This document shows positions 33,612 through 35,680 of a stretch of 35,680 nt of DNA, piece by piece. Source of the DNA: CAYWBU01 sp942491525 (GTDB lineage Bacteria > Desulfobacterota > Desulfomonilia > UBA1062). Location: positions 1-35,680 of the forward strand of contig CALOBW010000062.1 of the NCBI GenBank assembly GCA_942491525.1, in the 5' to 3' direction. The position numbers and the translations under genes are program-made. The notes beneath the pieces are model-generated. The model did not search any database. It was given only the letters and a program-made list of their open reading frames with translations, and had not been told where the DNA came from. Within the stretch, counting starts at the first letter, position 1; each line of letters starts with the position of its first letter.

Positions 33612-33645
33612 GGCAAAAAAAAGGCCAGGCTTTTAGGTGCCTGGC
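33612..33645 (-). terminator. Intrinsic terminator, minus strand
   Basis: Read on the minus strand, GCCAGGC (33645-33639) and GCCTGGC (33630-33624) form a 7-bp stem with an 8-nt loop, followed by a long T run (CTTTTTTTT, 33622-33613). It ends transcripts coming from the agmatinase side, 6 nt from the rnz stop. Confidence 0.8.
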
Positions 33646-33713
33646 TAAAGAGGAGGTTCTTTACGGAGAACCGTTACTATATATATCGGTGGTAAGGCGA
33701 AATGGTTAACACC
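33624..33713 (-). ncRNA. Candidate structured RNA or 3' UTR downstream of agmatinase
   Basis: Three hairpins sit in a row on the minus strand: 33713-33688 (GGTG/CACC plus TTA/TAA with one mismatch), 33672-33655 (GGTTCT/AGAACC, 6-nt loop) and the terminator stem at 33645-33624. Together with the A/T-rich 33714-33770 upstream of it, it could be a small RNA with its own promoter or simply the agmatinase 3' UTR. I recognise no known RNA family. Confidence 0.35.
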
Positions 33714-33770
33714 TAAAGTGAAATTTTATTAAATTTTATTTCAGGGCATTGTTATTACTTGCGAATATTT

Positions 33771-34577
33771 TTATTTGAGCGCAAGCAGGCATTCGCGGAG
33801 AATCTTGGCGGCTGTGACAGCAGAAACTCCGCTGGCATCCAGCATGGGCGCCAGCTCGACCAGATCCATGCCAACGATGTTGAGTGAGTCGATCAGCTGC
33901 ATGAGGGTTGCGTTCAGCTGCTGGAAGGAGTAGCCGCCCGGTTCAGGTGTGCCGGTGCCGGGGAAGACCGACGGATCGAGGATGTCGAGGTCGAGGGTCA
34001 GATAGACCGGAGAGTCGCCGGCCCAGTCGATGACATCCTGCGGCTCGGCTCTCAGACGGCTCGCATCCTTAAATTCGCTGCGATCGCAGGATCGGATGCC
34101 GATCTGGCGGATGCTGTCCAGGCCGACGAGCTCGGATGCACGTCTGATGACGGTGGCATGAGAAAGCTGCTGCCCCAGGTATTCTTCACGCAGATCGGCG
34201 TGGGCATCCAGGTGCACAATTTTAAGTCCGGCATGTTTGGCGGCGACCGCACGGATAGCCCCGAGGCTGACCAGATGCTCGCCGCCCAGCAGCACCGGCA
34301 GGCGGCCGTCCTGCAGAAGGGCCGCTGTATTTTCTTCGATCATTTTCAGCGCCGGGCGGGGATCACCGAATGGCAGCTCAAGATCTCCCATATCCATGAA
34401 GTCAAGGTCTTCAAGGTCTGCCTGCAGGATCGGTGAGAAAGATTCCAGGCCGTAGGACGCTTCACGCAGGGCGCCGGGACCGGAGCGGGCGCCGGGTCTG
34501 AAGCTGGTGGTGCAGTCAAAGGGCGCACCAAAGATGCAGATGCGTCCCTCACTCTTGGCGCCGATGAATGAACTCAT
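33771..34577 (-). CDS. speB: Agmatinase (ureohydrolase family)
   Basis: A 268-residue Mn-dependent ureohydrolase that hydrolyses agmatine to putrescine and urea. All metal ligands are visible: His101 (GGEH), Asp124, His126 and Asp128 (DAHADLR), Asp196 and Asp198 (DLDILDP). PGTGTPEPGG is the substrate-side motif of agmatinases rather than arginases. Length is slightly short of the usual 290-310. GGGAGG precedes ATG 34577 but lies inside a 25-codon ORF that overlaps the start by 4 nt. An XRE-cupin regulator upstream fits polyamine control. Confidence 0.88.
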   Translation of the reverse strand: MSSFIGAKSEGRICIFGAPFDCTTSFRPGARSGPGALREASYGLESFSPILQADLEDLDFMDMGDLELPFGDPRPALKMIEENTAALLQDGRLPVLLGGEHLVSLGAIRAVAAKHAGLKIVHLDAHADLREEYLGQQLSHATVIRRASELVGLDSIRQIGIRSCDRSEFKDASRLRAEPQDVIDWAGDSPVYLTLDLDILDPSVFPGTGTPEPGGYSFQQLNATLMQLIDSLNIVGMDLVELAPMLDASGVSAVTAAKILRECLLALK

Positions 34578-34651
34578 AAAGCCTCCCGGATGAAGTTGGG
34601 CAGCATGAATGCGGCCTCGTGGATATTGGTGTTGCCGGCTGAAGTTTTCAT
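34574..34651 (-). CDS. 25-residue ORF overlapping the agmatinase start, possible leader peptide
   Basis: ATG 34651 has TAGGAG 8 nt upstream. It runs through MKTSAGNTNIHEAAFM and LPNFIREAL to a TGA that overlaps the agmatinase ATG (ATGA). It starts 10 nt after the stop of the XRE-cupin regulator. The agmatinase ribosome binding site (GGGAGG) lies within its codons, so its translation must affect agmatinase initiation. Whether it is a regulatory leader, a tiny protein or a gene remnant is unknown; I recognise no family. Confidence 0.5.
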   Translation of the reverse strand: MKTSAGNTNIHEAAFMLPNFIREAL

Positions 34652-34661
34652 TATCTAACTC

Positions 34662-35201
34662 CTAGAAACTGGGCGGGGCCGAGATCCAGAAGATCTTTGC
34701 CGGAGTGTTGGATTTATTTTCAATCCAGTGCCGGCGGTCGGCCGTGTAGTAGAAGGTGTCGCCTCTGACGGCCTTATGGACCTCCTTGCTGATATGGATG
34801 CAGACCTTGCCTGAGACAACTATGCCGCATTCATCCCCGTAGTGCGGATCTTCGGGCTCCATGGAACTGTTGGCCGGGAGTGTCACCAGCAGCATGTCGG
34901 CCTCGCGGCCCTGGGCCGCCGGGATCAGAATCTCTTTGATGATGCCGTTCTCGTCTTCGCTGATGATGCGGTTTTCGGGAGTGAAGACCACGGTCGGAGA
35001 CTGGGCTTCCTTGAAGAAATCGGCCAGGCTCGAGTCAAGGGCTGTCAGGATGTTCTCCAGCGTGTCCAGCGAGGGTGACTGCAGGTCGCGTTCGACCATG
35101 GAGATGAAGCCTTTGGTGAGATCGGCACGGTTGGCTAGTTCTTCCTGGGTCAACTCATGAGACAATCGCATGTTTTTAATCTTTGCACCAATATCAGCCA
35201 T
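34662..35201 (-). CDS. XRE-family regulator with C-terminal cupin domain
   Basis: A 179-residue transcription regulator. The N-terminal helix-turn-helix (about 8-60) reads LTQEELANRADLTKGFISMV; a cupin_2 domain follows at about 105-170 with EDPHYGDECGIVVSGKV and GDTFYYTADRRHW. The architecture is that of PuuR and related regulators that sense polyamines or amino acids. It lies 10 nt upstream of the leader ORF and 84 nt upstream of the agmatinase gene on the same strand, so it probably controls polyamine synthesis and its own operon. Confidence 0.85.
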   Translation of the reverse strand: MADIGAKIKNMRLSHELTQEELANRADLTKGFISMVERDLQSPSLDTLENILTALDSSLADFFKEAQSPTVVFTPENRIISEDENGIIKEILIPAAQGREADMLLVTLPANSSMEPEDPHYGDECGIVVSGKVCIHISKEVHKAVRGDTFYYTADRRHWIENKSNTPAKIFWISAPPSF

Positions 35202-35228
35202 AACTGGTCCTTATTTAAGTATTCTCAG

Positions 35229-35248
35229 AAGTTTATTTTAGTGAACTT
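35229..35248 (-). promoter_or_regulatory. Possible operator upstream of the XRE-cupin gene
   Basis: AAGTT (35229-35233) and AACTT (35244-35248) form a spaced dyad in the AT-rich gap 27 nt before the regulator start. It would suit autoregulation, but the half-sites are short. Confidence 0.25.
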
Positions 35249-35330
35249 TTGGCTGCGCATATATATGGGCGAGGCCTAGAAGTCAATTGAAATTATCGAG
35301 CGTCGGCCGCTGTCCGTCAGGCGAAAGGGC

Positions 35331-35680
35331 TCAGATCAGGGGCAGAATAACCCTGAAGGTGGTGCCGCGGCCCGGCTCGCTCTCCACTTCCACGACGCCG
35401 CGGTGCAGGCCGGCGATGTGCTTGACGATGGCCAGGCCCAGGCCGGTGCCGCCCACCGCGCGGGAGCGCGACTTGTCAACCACGTAGAACCGCTCGAAAA
35501 GCCGGTCCAGGTGCCGGGCGGGGATGCCTGATCCGCTGTCACTGACTGCCACCGTGATGCGGTCGGTGCTGCTGGTGATGTTTATGCTGACCCCGCCTCT
35601 ATCGGTGTACTTGATTGCGTTATCGATCAGGTTGGTGAAGAGCTGCTCCAGCCGGAAGGGGTCGGCCTGGAGGGTCGGCA
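35331..35680 (-). CDS. Sensor histidine kinase, C-terminal ATPase domain (partial)
   Basis: The open frame continues past the window end. Read from there it gives FRLEQLFTNLIDNAIKYTD (N box), SDSGSGIPARHLDRLFERFY (G1 box region), VDKSRSRAVGGTGLGLAIVK (F and G2 boxes) and GRGTTFRVILPLI before TGA. The FYVVDKSRSR ... GGTGLGLAIVKHI form is typical of PhoR-like and other two-component kinases. Sensor and dimerisation domains, and any response regulator, lie outside the window. Confidence 0.9.
   Translation of the reverse strand, partial: PTLQADPFRLEQLFTNLIDNAIKYTDRGGVSINITSSTDRITVAVSDSGSGIPARHLDRLFERFYVVDKSRSRAVGGTGLGLAIVKHIAGLHRGVVEVESEPGRGTTFRVILPLI

Noticed and set aside
33624..33725. Known riboswitch class between rnz and agmatinase
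   Set aside because: I could not match the conserved core of any riboswitch I know, and on the minus strand it lies after, not before, the agmatinase gene.
1..35680. tRNA, rRNA, CRISPR arrays, transposases or prophage genes
   Set aside because: No cloverleaf with CCA end, rRNA-like stretch, regularly spaced repeats or transposase/integrase motif was seen on either strand.

Overview
The window looks like chromosomal DNA of a Gram-negative (diderm) bacterium. It encodes a FadL-type outer-membrane protein, an OmpA-like lipoprotein, many signal peptides with lipoboxes, a ribosomal-protein methyltransferase, EttA and RNase Z. Most of it is GC-rich with strong AGGAGG ribosome binding sites. A large cysteine-rich double [4Fe-4S] protein and a small Cys-rich protein suggest an anaerobic or facultative lifestyle. 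The gene mix recalls Deltaproteobacteria/Desulfobacterota or a neighbouring phylum, but no rRNA or tRNA is present and the taxonomy is inference. No CRISPR array, prophage or IS element was seen.

Layout. Positions 1-3413 hold four genes that are all broken: a FadL remnant, an OmpA-like lipoprotein with an in-frame TAG and a frameshift, a Tat-lipoprotein sulfatase with a C-terminal frameshift, and a DJ-1/PfpI protein in three frames. A fifth probable frameshift ends the Fe-S gene near 7005; none was recognised beyond that, so consensus errors near a contig end are the simplest explanation. Positions 3451-9575 hold prmA, a stand-alone E2 acyltransferase domain, a gamma carbonic anhydrase, the Fe-S protein (with a hairpin over its ribosome binding site), a thioesterase coupled to a PatB-type C-S lyase, a pair of tiny membrane/secreted proteins and a DUF6982-like protein. 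A patatin phospholipase follows on the minus strand.

Positions 10625-15275 form a tight plus-strand operon: M29 aminopeptidase, phospholipase-D-like protein, Dabb protein, NFACT-R domain protein and an SH3/NlpC-P60 lipoprotein. Genes overlap by 1 or 4 nt or lie 16 nt apart. Next come an ABC substrate-binding protein (minus), ettA with an intrinsic terminator, and a minus-strand block of secreted alpha/beta hydrolase, FAD reductase, DUF2804 protein and glpD, which suggests lipid or glycerol-phosphate metabolism. glpD has a GntR/FadR-like operator.

Positions 24098-25937 are a visibly AT-rich islet: a dispersed-repeat-like palindrome, then three small exported proteins resembling DUF4468. After a secreted TPR protein (minus) come a 56-residue Cys-rich gene, an MFS transporter coupled to a PPC-domain protein, and an operon of two cyclophilins (one cytoplasmic, one lipoprotein), an amphipathic-repeat lipoprotein, a YcgN-like Cys-cluster protein and a K+ channel with a C-terminal zinc ribbon. 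The window closes with a STAS protein (minus), RNase Z (plus), a polyamine block on the minus strand (XRE-cupin regulator, 25-codon ORF, agmatinase, structured 3' region with terminator) and the end of a sensor histidine kinase.
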